61,252 nucleotides of DNA, taken from positions 1-61,252 of the forward strand of contig NZ_HE978514.1 in the NCBI RefSeq assembly GCF_000311725.1, read 5' to 3'. Of this stretch, positions 61,143 through 61,252 are shown one piece after another (positions within the stretch are counted from its first letter, which is position 1; each line of letters starts with the position of its first letter). The notes beneath the pieces are model-generated. The model was not told the origin of the DNA. It made no database searches and saw nothing but the letters and a program-made list of their open reading frames with translations. Source of the DNA: Robertmurraya massiliosenegalensis JC6. GTDB lineage: Bacteria; Bacillota; Bacilli; Bacillales; Cytobacillaceae. Made by a program: the position numbers and the translations under genes.

Positions 61143-61252
61143 CTAGTTCTCTCCCTTCTCGGAAAGTTTTGTTCTCATCGATTGCAATGCTTTATGAAGC
61201 CATGTCTTAACTGTGCCTTCTGGGCAATCCATCTCAGAAGCAATCTCTTTAA
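61143..61252 (-). CDS. ECF-type RNA polymerase sigma factor, 3' end only
   Basis: The last 35 residues of a sigma-70 family factor: KEIASEMDCPEGTVKTWLHK (region 4 HTH) then ALQSMRTKLSEKGEN and a TAG stop. Regions 2 and most of 4 lie beyond the right edge of the window. It is followed immediately by its probable anti-sigma gene. Confidence 0.88.
   Translation of the reverse strand, partial: KEIASEMDCPEGTVKTWLHKALQSMRTKLSEKGEN

Overview
The window is a chromosomal segment from a spore-forming Bacillaceae bacterium (Bacillus sensu lato, low to moderate GC). The evidence is small acid-soluble spore proteins (SspE, SspK), FabL-type enoyl reductase, PerR, MutY, RecX and a long run of genes in the same neighbourhood as the B. 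subtilis yfh-yga-ygx region. No complete rRNA or tRNA gene is present. The left edge is the leader and tandem promoter region of an rRNA operon transcribed leftward out of the window.

Layout. 1-370: rRNA operon promoters. 374-7386: ygxA, ygzB, perR with a PerR box, a 2-hydroxyacid dehydrogenase, a papain-like hydrolase, bcp, a pore-only potassium channel, glutathione peroxidase and hemL/gsaB. 7450-12358: a long leader with a perfect cre site, then a glutamate synthase large-subunit gene without its small-subunit partner. 12653-13735: ygaE-like exporter. 13771-19457: five-gene oligopeptide/dipeptide ABC operon (minus strand). 19968-27544: PRD regulator, ascorbate-type PTS and four catabolic enzymes (phosphotriesterase-like lactonase, creatininase-family hydrolase, DgaF-like aldolase, SIS isomerase). 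27757-38765: conserved yga/yfh block (ygaD, ygaC, ygaB, sspE, fabL, yfhS, mutY, yfhP, yfhJ, sspK, a YpzG-like gene, yfhH, recX, yfhF, yfhE, yfhD), interrupted by a 52-bp tandem hairpin array between ygaB and sspE. 38978-43881: SNF2 helicase, DoxX, a DnaA-box cluster and a membrane protein. 43910-47989: sulfur-carrier operon (TusA, DsrE, TusA-OsmC fusion, MetE-like, OsmC) with a divergent LysR regulator. 48047-52878: cupin, M50 peptidase, pepT, lipoprotein, MFS transporter and a small coiled-coil protein. 52984-54128: AT-rich DUF3800 gene preceded by two tandem structured RNA domains. 54350-58464: LacI regulator with a microprotein, MOSC protein, POT transporter and a small membrane protein. 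58509-61252: DUF454 protein, MerR-TipAS regulator, DUF4179 anti-sigma-like protein and the 3' end of an ECF sigma factor.

Best candidates for undescribed biology: (1) the tandem RNA motif in front of the DUF3800 gene, in which two copies share loop sequences while their stems differ but stay complementary; (2) the PTS plus lactonase/creatininase/aldolase/isomerase pathway for an unknown acidic or amino sugar; (3) the TusA/DsrE/OsmC/MetE-like sulfur operon; (4) a DnaA-box cluster away from dnaA; (5) the 52-bp hairpin array and a dispersed ~130-bp intergenic repeat seen twice.

All functional calls come from recognising protein families and motifs by eye. No database search was run.
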